From Oscheius onirici (lineage: Eukaryota > Nematoda > Chromadorea > Rhabditida > Rhabditidae), in NCBI GenBank assembly GCA_932521025.1, contig OW051469.1:3050398-3114397 (forward strand): a DNA stretch of 64,000 bases. Reading direction: 5' to 3'. The first letter of the stretch is position 1; each line of letters opens with the position of its first letter. Shown in pieces: positions 56,501 to 64,000 of this stretch. The notes below the pieces were generated by a model. It did no database searches. It was not told the DNA's origin and worked only from the letters and a program-made list of their open reading frames with translations. The position numbers were made by a program, and so were the translations under genes.

Positions 56501-59500
56501 CGCTACATTTCGTTGCTATCAAAATTTTGCAGAAAAATGGATTGGGGCCATGATTACTACGTGTTCGATACTTTCGACCCAAACAAATTCGGCGATCCGG
56601 AGCTCTTTGACGTTACTCTCGTCGTCAAGGAAGGAAAACACGAACAAGAATTCAAGGCAAACAAGACGATTTTGGCTAACAGCTCCAGCGTTTTCAAGAG
56701 GATGTTTTTTGGTCAAACGAAGGAGGTTTGTTGGCGTTTTTTATCGAAGTTAACAATTTTTAGGCCGAAGACGATCATGTCGAGATAAACAATGTTTCAA
56801 TAACCGCCTTCAGAAGACTTCTCGAGATTATTTACACTCGAAAAATGAGCGATGATACCGAATTTGATTGTTATTGGGGTTATAAGGTCGAACCTTTTTT
56901 TACATGCAACAAATTTTTAGGAAGTGGGGAACGAGCAATTTCGCGAGTTATCATCCATGACAAGGATCCCGATTTTCTACACGAAATTGCATGTTCGTTC
57001 CCCCTTTCGAGCAAAAAAAAAAAGGTAAAAATTTAGGTCTCTGGGACTACGCTCAACCGCTAGCCGCCGTAGTTGACCGTTTCAGCGCTACCAAGACAGT
57101 CATGACCTTTTTCCAGGAGGCCATCTCCAAAAACTATTGCGGCAATTCAGAGTGCCCCTGCTGACCAACCTGCATATTTGCACATGACTACAAGCTGAAA
57201 TTTGGCGATCATTTAGTAGGTTACTGTAGTTTTCTAGAGGTCTGCTTCAGACTTTGCTTTATGAGGATAACTTCGAGCTATGGGACTCTACCATGTATGA
57301 AAAGCTGTGTCAAATGCCCGCCCTTCCACGGAATTCGAGCGGAAAGATTGAATTCTTTAACGGTAAACCCCTTTACAATATTGAGAATTTACCAAAAGGA
57401 CGTACTATTGAACTCTTTTGCTGCATATGCGTTGAATTTGTCGAAATTTCAAGTTTTGCAGCTCATTCTGACTAAAAAATGTAAAATCTGGTAGAAAATA
57501 CCGAAAACAGCCAAAATTTTCAGTTCTTGTGATCGCGAGCTTCCTCTCAACTGACTAACCACGAGGCTAAACCCGACCCAAGCGAACTCGGCGATCCAGA
57601 TCTTTCCGACGTCATTCTGACTGTCAGAGAAGACGGAAAAGAACAACATTTCAAGGCTAACAAGCAGATTCTGGCTAACGGATCTGACTTTTTCAAAATG
57701 ATGTTTGAAAAAAAAACCAAGCGATCTCGACGTTTTTACAAGCAGAATTTGCTACCCAGGAGTAAGCGTCAAATTGTCAATGTATCTCATAAATTTAGAC
57801 TTCAAACCAGAGTATCCACGGTTTCCGGAAAGTTCGAAAGGAGATCGGAAAAGAAAATATTTTAGGTATCCTTTTTTGTCCAAACTTTTCTGATCAACCA
57901 TTGTTAGAGCTCTGGATCTACGTTCAAGATCTCCTGGCCGTTGCTGACCGTTTTAACGCTACAGAAGCTGTCATGAAGAGCTGATTCAAAGAAACTATTG
58001 CGGCGATTTTGAGTGCTTCTTCTGCCTCAATCAGTTCCTATTTGCCCGTGTCTATAAGCTAGGATATGGCGATTATTGGGTAAGAATTCCGGCAAATTCC
58101 GAAACTTTTTAGAGAGCTTCTAAATACCAAAAGTTTTCGCGGAAGAACTTCATGAAGTGGGAGGAATACATGCGGAAATTCCCTGACTCGAAGCCGGATA
58201 TTCGCTATCTTTCAAGTATGACCGAAGTGATTGATTTTTATAACCGGTTCCCGTAAATTCTCGTTGTTACGGACTTTTGTTTATGAATGCAGGCGTAATA
58301 AATCAGGTTTCAAAGGACTTTTTCGCTAATTCCATTAAATTTCGCGTTTTCAACTTCACATTTTCACTCTTGAAAAAGGCCGATAAAATGTCTCCCCTAC
58401 CTCTTCCAAGATGTCCAGATCATCGTAGAGCAGTTGAACAATTTTCGTGCATCTAGCCGGCGGGAACAGCTCCGATTTCGTTCGATGGCGTTCCTCCAAT
58501 CCGAGCAAAAGTTGAATGTGGCTTCTGTCTTTGTCCTTGTAATAGTTGAGGAACATCTTTTTCCACTGCTGTGCGAGCTAAATTAATGTTTTTGGTGATC
58601 AACAATAGTATCTACCTCGACAAAATTCTGGACTTCGTTGAGTCCTTCGAGGTCGAGGAATGCCATAAAGACATTTTTGCCCAAATCGTCGACGGAAATG
58701 TTGTTGGCTAGACGCGAAGAATTGATTTCCAGGATGAGATTTTGCATCTGCATTTTAGGAATAACAGTAAGAAAAGGGAAAAAGTACCAGTTCCGGGCTG
58801 AAAGGCAGACTCCGAATGCGTTCCATGCTGTCTTTGACCTCTTCGAGAAAGACGGCACACGGATCGACGAAGCCTTCTTCTTCGTCAGATTCCGCCTCGG
58901 AACCGCTCTGAAAATATTTGTTCTTTTAGGGTTTTTGACTTGCTTTTAACGAAAACAAGATTTTCAGATGCCTACTTATTCAGGCGTGAAATCACAAGAA
59001 ATTCTAGATACTTCTGGATCATATTGTCTGAACAGTCTAGCAAAGGAAAATCGATAATCGCGGGTTCTCTTCTTCTGTCCGTCTCTGGTACCGCAAAAGT
59101 TGTTAAATATTCAGTACTTTTCGACAACGATTTAACTATTTTAAACTGGATGAAAAAGGCGCTTTCTTGATAAACGGACAAAATGCAACATGGTCTTGTT
59201 ACAAAATGCTCCAATAACTTGGACAGCATCTTGTGAGGTCCACAAATCAAATTTGACCTGTTTTTTTTTGCTGAGAAATAATGTTCCTGTCTAAAATATG
59301 TTTACCCGCCCGGAACAGATTAATCCCGTCGAATCGTTGCTCTCCAAAAGCATTGAAGTCTTGGCTCGTTTGTTAACGGTACTCGCCGAAGATGACTATT
59401 TCGTGTAGCAGTCAGATTCGAAAGCATGAACAAAAGTACAGTGTACCGTTTGGTACATGAGAAGAGAGAGAAACATACCGGTTCTTGTCTCACTCCAAAG

Positions 59501-61568
59501 TCGTCATAGTCATCATCTCTGGCCGTCGATTTCCGTCCTCCGTACTTCCAATAAGTCCTGCTCGTGTTCAGACGCCACAAATGAACATTTCCAGCCTTTT
59601 CGACCTGTACTTCCTCGTCATCTTCGTCAAGAGGCGCTGAGCAGACGGCCACGTTGGGTGGCAGTTCGAAGCCGGCAGGATAGATGACCTAAAATGGCGT
59701 TTTTTATAAATTTGGAAGAAAAAAGCTTACATCGTAGCCAATAATCGTCTGTTCGGTTAGAACTGTGCCGTCGGGAATGGTCACATTGCTGCCGATTACG
59801 GTATTCGAGAGGCGACAGTTCCTTCCGATCCGGCAATTGTCGCCCAGAATGCAGTTGCGGAGGATCGAGGAACTGCCTGGAAGCATTAATATTTTTTATC
59901 ATTTTCTGCGTGTAAATTGACAAAATTAGACTCGTTTTTGTCAAAATAGGCGAAATAGCTCTCCTTGGACATCCTTCTAGGTGATTTTTTTTTCATATTT
60001 TTATCGATTGAGAAAAAAACAGCAAGTTCTCTTTCTAATACGATTTATGAGCCAAAACTAACCGATTGAGACATCATTTCCGAAGCTGACATTGTTCAAG
60101 ACGAGGTCCTGTTCAAGCTGGTAGTCTCTGCCGACGCAAACGTTATGTCCTTCGAAGAATGGGCTAAAATTCCGTGGTTTAACCCAAAAATAAAGAAAAA
60201 ACTGACAAATTTGGCGTCAATCCTTCCGCTTTGATGTTCATTGCCGTCGAGATGAAGGTATTGTTGTCGATGGCGACGTTAGCGTAGCCGTCCACGATCG
60301 GCATGCGAACGGGGCCGATGGGCGCGAACCAGTGATCCATTAGGAGCGATTGGGCGAAGAGCAGAGAGTCGTAATCGCTGAAATTTTTGGGGGGAAATTG
60401 GAGAAAAGGGGTAAATTTACTTGATACAGACGGCTGCCTCGCTTTCTGGGAGGACGTCGACGTGAATGGACTGCAGCAAAATTTCTTCGTTGACGAGGAT
60501 CTCTCTGAAAAGAAACAGCTTGAAAACTTTTTATGGATACAATAAAAAGAAAGAGGTTATCACAGTAACCCATTTTTTCGCCGGTAACAACTAAATAGGC
60601 TGGTTTGACAAGTAGTTTCCCATTTTTTACCTACCAAAAACGGGAAATATAAAAATGGCCAACCTGATGACATTATCCGTGTGCTGAAAGTCGAAATTGT
60701 CGCTGAACTGGGCGGCAATATTCAAGCTGCAAAGAGCGATGCCCGTATCGCTAATGTCCTTCCTGATGACGAGCTCTTCGGCAAAGTTTTTCTGGAATTA
60801 TTAATTGTTATACGAAAAAATGGGGCTAAGAACCTTGTCAACATCGAGACGGGAGACGTCATCTTCGCGATGATAGAGCCGCAATTTGTTGGTCTCCTTC
60901 TCGACGGCAATGACCTCCTGGTTCGGGTTTTCCAGGGGACTGTAGATCAGTGTCATCACATTGCCGGCTTTGTCGGCCTTGCGCAGCTCTCTGAAAGTAG
61001 TTTTTTGTTGATTTTTTGAGGGGAAAAATAGTAACGGGGTAGTTTTTTTTTGTTAGTTTCTTTCAGCGATTTGGAGATAAAAATATGCAAAACCAGAAAG
61101 AAAACTTACTTGTATCGGGTGATTTGTTTCTTGAGCGTCGACGAGGTAATTGTGGCCGGATTGGAGATGAGCAGAAAGTCTCCGTGGACTTTGTTCCGGC
61201 TCTCGAGCTCTCTTAGAGCATCTCCAACGCTCATAGCGTTCGCGGACGGCAAAATTGTGAATTCCGTGAAGCAGTGACGCCATTCCTGCTCGATTGGCTG
61301 CAGCGCGTCGGCATTTTCCTTCGTTACGACAAGAATCAGATTCTTGCACTCGGTACGGGCGATCCAGCTGATCGTGTAGTGAATCAGCGGCACGTTGCAG
61401 AGCTTTTCCAGACACTAAAATAGGATTTGTAGCTGAAAATAAGGAAAAACAAACCCAGGGTCGGTTTTTGCCCGTTATCGGCGTAAACCGGCGGTCGAAA
61501 GAGTCCACGACGACCACGGCCGTCAATCCCTCGTCTTTCACTTCTTTTTTGTCTTGTTTTGGTGGCAT
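47509..61568 (-). CDS. EIF2B5: Translation initiation factor eIF2B subunit epsilon
   Basis: Thirteen exons: 61568-61455, 61414-61110, 60990-60834, 60791-60664, 60504-60421, 60377-60207, 60163-60063, 59876-59731, 59688-59479, 58907-58788, 58747-58616, 58577-58401 and 47643-47509; 1980 nt, 659 aa, all phases consistent. A nucleotidyltransferase-like domain (VVVVDSFDRRFTPITGKNRP, VPLIHYTISWIA) is followed by left-handed beta-helix hexapeptides (SILRNCILGDNCRIGRNCRL, SNTVIGSNVTIPDG), an acidic linker, and a W2/HEAT domain (VFLEEVKDSMERI ... LYDDLDILEE | KGIKDWFYSLPKN, KLVDWLKESSEEE). It is the catalytic guanine-exchange subunit for eIF2. The last exon is separated by a 10.8-kb intron filled with opposite-strand BTB genes and mobile DNA. 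Acceptor TTTTCAG lies 16 bases before the ATG. Confidence 0.93.
48232..48500. repeat. Left arm of a 3.8-kb inverted duplication
   Basis: The reverse complement matches 51545-52044. It contains the first 80 bases of a BTB gene (ATG, poly-A run, LDPIEFGDPD..), its upstream region ('cctttcaaattgatcggatc'), a 'gaccagggttcgagcccgcc' block that looks like a pol III B box, and 'gtagcattttactgggctaa'. The right arm carries about 230 extra bases in the middle (51629-51855). The poly-A run has 10 A here and 8 in the right arm. Confidence 0.75.
49198..49440. repeat. Left arm of an inner inverted repeat
   Basis: This arm ('caggcttgtt', 'aggattcggctctgtattct', 'ggcggcaatttaaa', 'gaattatttc', 'agctttctaaata') is the inverted partner of 50094-50275. 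Together they enclose about 650 bases that include a SINE-like copy. The arms look like the ends of a foldback or retro-derived element. Confidence 0.65.
49425..49625 (+). repeat. tRNA-related SINE-like repeat, copy 2
   Basis: Uninterrupted relative of the 28375-28533 copy: 'ctactactaaagcgcaatgg' through 'gacgacccgggttcgattcc' to 'ttagggtaacccc'. It has a B-box-like 'gggttcgattcc'. It serves as the empty-site reference for the element inserted in copy 1. Confidence 0.55.
50094..50275. repeat. Right arm of the inner inverted repeat
   Basis: Inverted partner of 49198-49440: 'tatttagaaagct', 'aattccccgaaaaagaaaaa', 'tttaaattgccgccagaata', 'cagagccgaatcctgcggcg'. It lies directly upstream of the gag-like frame. 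Confidence 0.65.
50385..51359 (+). mobile_element. Retroelement Gag-like frame, truncated
   Basis: A 324-aa frame starts MAATRRRTDSVASQEVDNT. It has a charged helical middle and, near its end, LPPIENYTGYYVESFERFVE, which resembles the capsid core of LTR-retrotransposon Gag proteins (x-P-x-F-x-G then a W/F-rich helix). The coding pattern shifts frame near 51330 (NMNDVKSFGLSKERSPP) and ends soon after SCYDC, possibly the start of a zinc knuckle. No protease, reverse transcriptase or integrase follows. Identification is tentative: the family signal is weak. Confidence 0.4.
51545..52044. repeat. Right arm of the 3.8-kb inverted duplication
   Basis: Inverted partner of 48232-48500. Its right end is the start of BTB copy 9, so the duplicated segment was taken from this gene's 5' end, which dates the inversion after the BTB array formed. 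Confidence 0.75.
51964..52596 (+). pseudogene. BTB copy 9, broken by homopolymer shift and MITE
   Basis: The ATG at 51964 is out of frame with the BTB part because the following A run has 8 bases; the inverted copy at 48 kb has 10 and is in frame. The BTB reads LDPIEFGDPELSDVTITVKE, KTILANSSDVFKRMFFGESK, DALRRLLEIIQAGKPSDFD; the intron after FFGESKE is absent. A second exon (RSYVQELMAVAERFEVTTAV, CYESCFFCYNLYMLAYIY) stops at TAA where relatives have TAT. The terminal exon (YFKEHIFMEWKFCMKK) is cut by the hAT-type MITE at 52597. Nested in EIF2B5 intron 12. Confidence 0.65.
52597..52999. mobile_element. Foldback hAT-type MITE with 8-bp target duplication
   Basis: Starts GGTAATACTCGAGCTGGCAA and ends with its near-perfect complement TTGCCAGCTCGAGTATTACC. 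The inverted repeats extend almost to the centre (about 200 bases each). AGAAAACT flanks both ends (52589-52596 and 53000-53007). 403 bp, no coding capacity. It sits in the last exon of BTB copy 9. Confidence 0.85.
53070..53959 (+). CDS. BTB protein 10, nested in EIF2B5 intron 12
   Basis: The BTB part is intact: PDPIELGDPELDVTLTVNE, QTILANKSDVFKRMFFGHFK, WFKRLSEIIYDGKTSDIDIF. There is no intron after GHFKE. A downstream exon gives YVQDLLVVADRFNARGTVMN with the Cys motif CGQGTCIFCLNLLLFAR, and the last exon gives KIWKEKFKIWEEYMQEF, ending DECLP at 53959. The start is uncertain: the open frame extends upstream through the MITE border and its first ATG (52936) lies inside the MITE. I see no independent first exon, so the gene may now use a start supplied by the transposon or may be untranslated. 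Confidence 0.5.
54349..55441 (+). pseudogene. BTB copy 11, split by a SINE/MITE-like insertion
   Basis: First exon MDPPRDDLDKNEFGDPELTD with a local in-frame duplication (EFDRKEFEQE), then ILANSSRYFKRKFF and AFRRLLGIIYDGKPCD. About 400 bases of foreign DNA (54790-55150) follow, with 'gtgtggtgtagtggctaaga' resembling a pol III A box and ends of the form 'gctggagctgctaactcc' / 'gaagttgccagttccag'. The second part (VQELAAVAERFMVTKVTDCF, GNHYCIFCLNLYMFVYIYKL) ends without the usual last exon. Acceptor TTTTGCAG lies 6 bases before the ATG. Confidence 0.55.
55600..56403 (+). pseudogene. BTB copy 12, no start and frameshifted
   Basis: Recognisable pieces are CEFGDPQLYDVTITVKEGEK, KTILANGSDFFKMTFFGRLK, then EDHVEM with a shift, IADRFIATETVMQYF with a second shift before CGDYMCFFCLNLCLFA, and a last exon WKEHFKIWEEHIQEFPEPKP ending VVEFYHLFK. 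Two or more frameshifts and no clear ATG. Nested in EIF2B5 intron 12. Confidence 0.65.
56538..57475 (+). pseudogene. BTB copy 13, stop in the Cys motif
   Basis: Good first exon (MDWGHDYYVFDTFDPNKFGD, KTILANSSSVFKRMFFGQTK) with an intron of normal length, then EDDHVEINNVSITAFRRLLE. Later parts show LAAVVDRFSATKTVMTFFQE and CGNSECPC followed by TGA where relatives have CLNL. The terminal exon differs from the family (LLYEDNFELWDSTMYEKL). A truncated BTB-only protein could be made from the first exons. Acceptor TTTTGCAG lies 6 bases before the ATG. Confidence 0.55.
57560..58257 (+). pseudogene. BTB copy 14, heavily decayed
   Basis: Pieces are KPDPSELGDPDLSDVILTVR, KQILANGSDFFKMMF then an abrupt join to KKPSDLDVFTSRICYPG, VQDLLAVADRFNATEAVMKS followed by TGA, and a last exon FMKWEEYMRKFPDSKPDIRY ending VIDFYNRFP. 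Part of the BTB exon is deleted and no start is present. It lies just inside the EIF2B5 intron, 140 bases from the host exon. Confidence 0.65.
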
Positions 61569-62195
61569 GGCCACAGGTTGTCTCCTGAAAACTAAATAGT
61601 ACTGAAGAAAATGAGAGAATGTCGAAAACCGGATAGGGAGATGTCTTCAGGGAAAATTTTCGGAAATTTCGTGTTCTCTGTTTTCATTATCGTCTTTTCA
61701 CTATTTTTTGAGCACAAATAAATCGATAAAAACTAGCTTCTGGAAGAAAAATGCAAGGAGTGAGAAAAGTTACGTGAACACGAAAATGGGACGTGAAGTA
61801 CGCGACGAACTTTTGCGTCATTCCCCTACTTCCCAAGATTTTGTTTTCTAAAGTTTCAGCCCCTTTCTTCCAATTTTCCAGCAAATCAATTTCACAATTT
61901 AGTTGCCAAACAATGGAAAACTGTGCGGAAAATTTAGAAGAGCCTCGTTTTATTAATTTCCTACAAACTGAAAACTAAAAATAGACGACATGTTACAAAA
62001 GCACGGGAACAAACAAAAATGATGAAAACATGTGTCGAAAAGCTGTTCCCTGTAACTCTGCTCCATTGCGAAACTGTCCTTTTCATCCATTTTAGCATTC
62101 TCCTATGCAAATCCTCTGTTTACCACCAAATTTTACAGAAAACTTTGCCGAGCCAATCGACAGCCGAAAAGTAGACAAAAAGAGGAAAGAAGAGC
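61569..62195. promoter_or_regulatory. Divergent promoter region of EIF2B5 and EMC5
   Basis: The two housekeeping genes start 627 bases apart on opposite strands. A leader acceptor for EIF2B5 (TTTTCAG on minus, ending at 61585) lies within. AT-rich blocks occur at 61660-61740 and 61990-62030; no TATA or known operator is evident. Promoter assignment is by position. Confidence 0.4.
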
Positions 62196-63048
62196 ATGTC
62201 CAAATCCTTCTACAACTTCATCACCATCGTCTCGCTGCTCAGTCTCTTTCATTGTGCCTATTCCGCAGCTCAGGTTGGACATAGTTTTCATTTTTCAGCT
62301 AGTTCTTGCCATGTTTTACAGTTCATTTTACGAAAATACCGATTCATTAATTTTTATGGATCGAAGATCAAACCTTTGTGTAGTCTTTACCTGTCATAAC
62401 GAAGCTTTCAGCTATTTTCAGCATGTTTTGCCACTTTCAGAAGAAAATGAGTCCCAGGTCGAAAAGTTGACGTTTTTTGAAGTATAATTCATGTTTCTAG
62501 CTACTTTTCACCAGTTTTCTTGTTGGAATGTTTGTCTTGCGAAAGAAATACGATGTTTGACCGATGTTAAAACGAAATAAGCCAAAATGTAGCCCAAAAC
62601 CTCAATTTTCAGCACCGTGCCTATCTGCGTCTTATCGAGCAGCCGTTCGTCTCGCTGCCAGCTGACATCCTTGCCCAGGTGCTCATCTCGCTCGTCGTGC
62701 TCATCTACGGAGCCAGCTACGTCGCCTCGCCCTTCCAGCACATCAAGAGAGACCCGAACAGGGACAAGTCATGGGACGATGTCGCCAGCTGTCTCTCCTT
62801 CGCCACTTTCGGCAATCGCGCTTATGCCATGTCGCCAGCTCATGCTATCCGACAGCAGGAGGTACTGTTCATTTTTGTTGTAAAAACGGTATAAACATGA
62901 AGGAGTTGGTCAAAACTATCTCTACTGAAAACTTTATTTTTGATAATCCAGAATGAACCACTTTTCGAAATTCTGAAGGCTAAAAAATAACCAAAACTGC
63001 TTTTTCTATTTAAGAATTTCAATTTTTCAGATCAATGCCGACTTCTAA
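62196..63048 (+). CDS. emc-5: ER membrane protein complex subunit 5 (MMGT1 family)
   Basis: Three exons (62196-62273, 62613-62861, 63031-63048) give 114 aa, all in phase 0. Two membrane helices are visible: FYNFITIVSLLSLFHCAYSA, immediately followed by AQHRAYLRL, the hallmark of EMC5/MMGT proteins, and a second around ILAQVLISLVVLIYGASYVA. A cytoplasmic tail (SPFQHIKRDPNRDKSWDD) follows. Length and order match EMC5 (about 100-130 aa). EMC inserts tail-anchored and multipass membrane proteins in the ER. The last exon adds only INADF. Confidence 0.85.
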
Positions 63049-63221
63049 GGCATCGTAGCCTATCCTCCACTCCTCCGCCCAAGCCAGACTTTTCTCATCT
63101 TCCCGGCGCCAGGTAGGCGCTTTATGCAAGAAATCCGCAAGAAAATCAGTTTTGTAGACTTCCTCGTATTGCTCTTTCTCCTAATAAATCGTCTCCAATT
63201 CTCGAAATTACACAAAAACAG

Positions 63222-63390
63222 GCAACCGAAGCTTTTCAGCATTGTTTTAATGTAAGTTTTCGTCTTTTTGCGGGTTTTAGAGGAAAGTTCTTGAAAATTG
63301 GGTAATTTCCAGTTAGTGAAGCAGCACGACGTCGACAGCTACCTCTCAATCCTCGCCCTACCTAAGAAGATCCATCCAGAGCTATTTTCG
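63222..63390 (+). CDS. NDUFAF6-like protein (squalene/phytoene synthase fold), 5' exons only
   Basis: Two short exons (63222-63251, 63313-63390) join in phase 0 to give ATEAFQHCFN then LVKQHDVDSYLSILALPKKI..FS. This matches the start of the NDUFAF6/phytoene-synthase-like family, where C-x-x-L-V-x-x-x-D-x-x-x-Y-L-x-x-L-x-x-P opens the domain. NDUFAF6 helps assemble mitochondrial complex I. An exon before 63222 must carry the start and any mitochondrial signal; the 63050-63113 stretch is a candidate, only a few bases after the EMC5 stop, which would suit a downstream operon gene. The following intron carries a dispersed repeat and the gene leaves the window. Confidence 0.5.
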
Positions 63391-63465
63391 GTGAGTTTCT
63401 TTTTTTTTGTTTAGAAGAAAAGATTACGGCAATAATCTATTTTAAAATGCTCTCGCGTCTCTGTC

Positions 63466-63830
63466 TGTCTGTCGGAAGCTTTTATTGGCAATCAAAATAG
63501 AGCAATTTGTGCGCACAATTAAGGGAAAGGAGTTAGTGTAACAAGTTCAGACGAGTCAATTTGCAAGTGCGTAGACTTTGATTATTTTTGACTTTCAGAC
63601 AGTAGAAAATCAAGCGCGGGTTAAAAATACGAGAAAACGTTGAAGGGGGTTTCTACTATAACTTTAGCTCCAACGGGGTGAACAAGAGAACAGGGAAAGG
63701 GAGAACAGGAGCACGGACAGGGATGCGAGAATGAGAGACAGAGAGGGACAGACTGTTAACTGCTATCTGTTTGAAAAGGACAAAACTAAGTCACTTAGCC
63801 CCGGAGGGGCGTAGCACAACATGTAGGGGG
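63466..63830. repeat. Dispersed repeat, relatives at 8890-9115 and 21771-21850
   Basis: The left two-thirds is the inverted partner of 8890-9115. The right end ('gttaactgctatctgtttga' ... 'ccccggaggggcgtagcaca') is a direct relative of 21771-21850. Between them is a G/A-rich tract (gggacagactg type). The combination indicates one element family with a purine-rich middle, inserted here in an intron. Confidence 0.65.
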
Positions 63831-63947
63831 AAATTTTCTGTAAAATAAAGGCGAAACCCAAGCGAATAAAATGTTTTGGAATAGTTTTGATAACAATTTA
63901 TTGTCACTGATTGGACAGATAACAACGTAACAATATGGGAAACAGTA

Positions 63948-64000
63948 TTAGACGAAGAACTCGAGCCACTCGGAATAGCTTGTAGGATAGCCGATGTCCG
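63948..64000 (-). CDS. BTB family gene, 3' end at window edge
   Basis: On the minus strand the last codons read DIGYPTSYSEWLEFFV followed by TAA, like the terminal exons of the BTB array (PDIRYPTSMDEVVEFYHLF). The family 3' UTR element (tgtccaatcagtgacaataa) follows at about 63900-63925. The rest lies beyond the window. This copy is on the opposite strand to all others here. Confidence 0.6.
   Translation of the reverse strand, partial: DIGYPTSYSEWLEFFV

Overview
This window is nuclear DNA from a nematode, most likely a rhabditid (clade V) relative of Caenorhabditis. Genes have many short introns ending in TTTTCAG. Several start codons sit a few bases after such an acceptor, as expected for spliced-leader trans-splicing. 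Two typical nematode families are expanded: receptor L-domain proteins (IRLD-like) and small BTB proteins. EIF2B5 (eIF2B epsilon) and UBE3C lie in tandem with a gap of about 184 bases; I recall the same neighbours in C. elegans (D2085.3 and D2085.4). I cannot name the species.

Layout. 1-3.4 kb: no gene recognised. 3.4-7.3 kb (minus): a nine-exon selenoprotein-P-N-like secreted protein with a CxxC in place of selenocysteine, a Gln/Tyr-rich middle and a Cys-rich tail. 7.4-11.1 kb: a broken VWA gene, a small Cys-containing protein, a laminin-G fragment and dispersed repeats. 11.6-27.3 kb: four members of an IRLD receptor family. Copy A (minus) is the centrepiece: signal peptide, two L-domain-like modules, a Thr-rich stalk, a transmembrane helix, then a tyrosine-phosphatase domain that has lost both its catalytic Cys and its WPD Asp and is expanded by very basic segments. 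Copy B (plus, head-to-head with A) keeps the receptor but has a short unrelated tail. Copy C is a pseudogene followed by a relic of the phosphatase C-terminus. Copy D (minus) has lost its second L domain. 23.5-34.6 kb: mostly mobile-element debris with three well-bounded MITEs, a group III PLA2-like gene and a tRNA-Phe.

34.6-61.6 kb (minus): UBE3C (16 exons) and EIF2B5 (13 exons), probably one operon. Two introns of UBE3C and one 10.8-kb intron of EIF2B5 hold about 14 BTB genes and pseudogenes, all on the opposite (plus) strand, together with a gag-like retroelement fragment, a large inverted duplication and a hAT-type MITE. 62.2-63.4 kb (plus): EMC5 (emc-5/MMGT1), then the start of an NDUFAF6-like gene, then a repeat and the 3' end of one more BTB gene at the window edge.

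Most gene models were checked by hand: exon lengths sum to a multiple of three and joined phases are consistent. The exception is UBE3C, which needs one extra base in exon 5.
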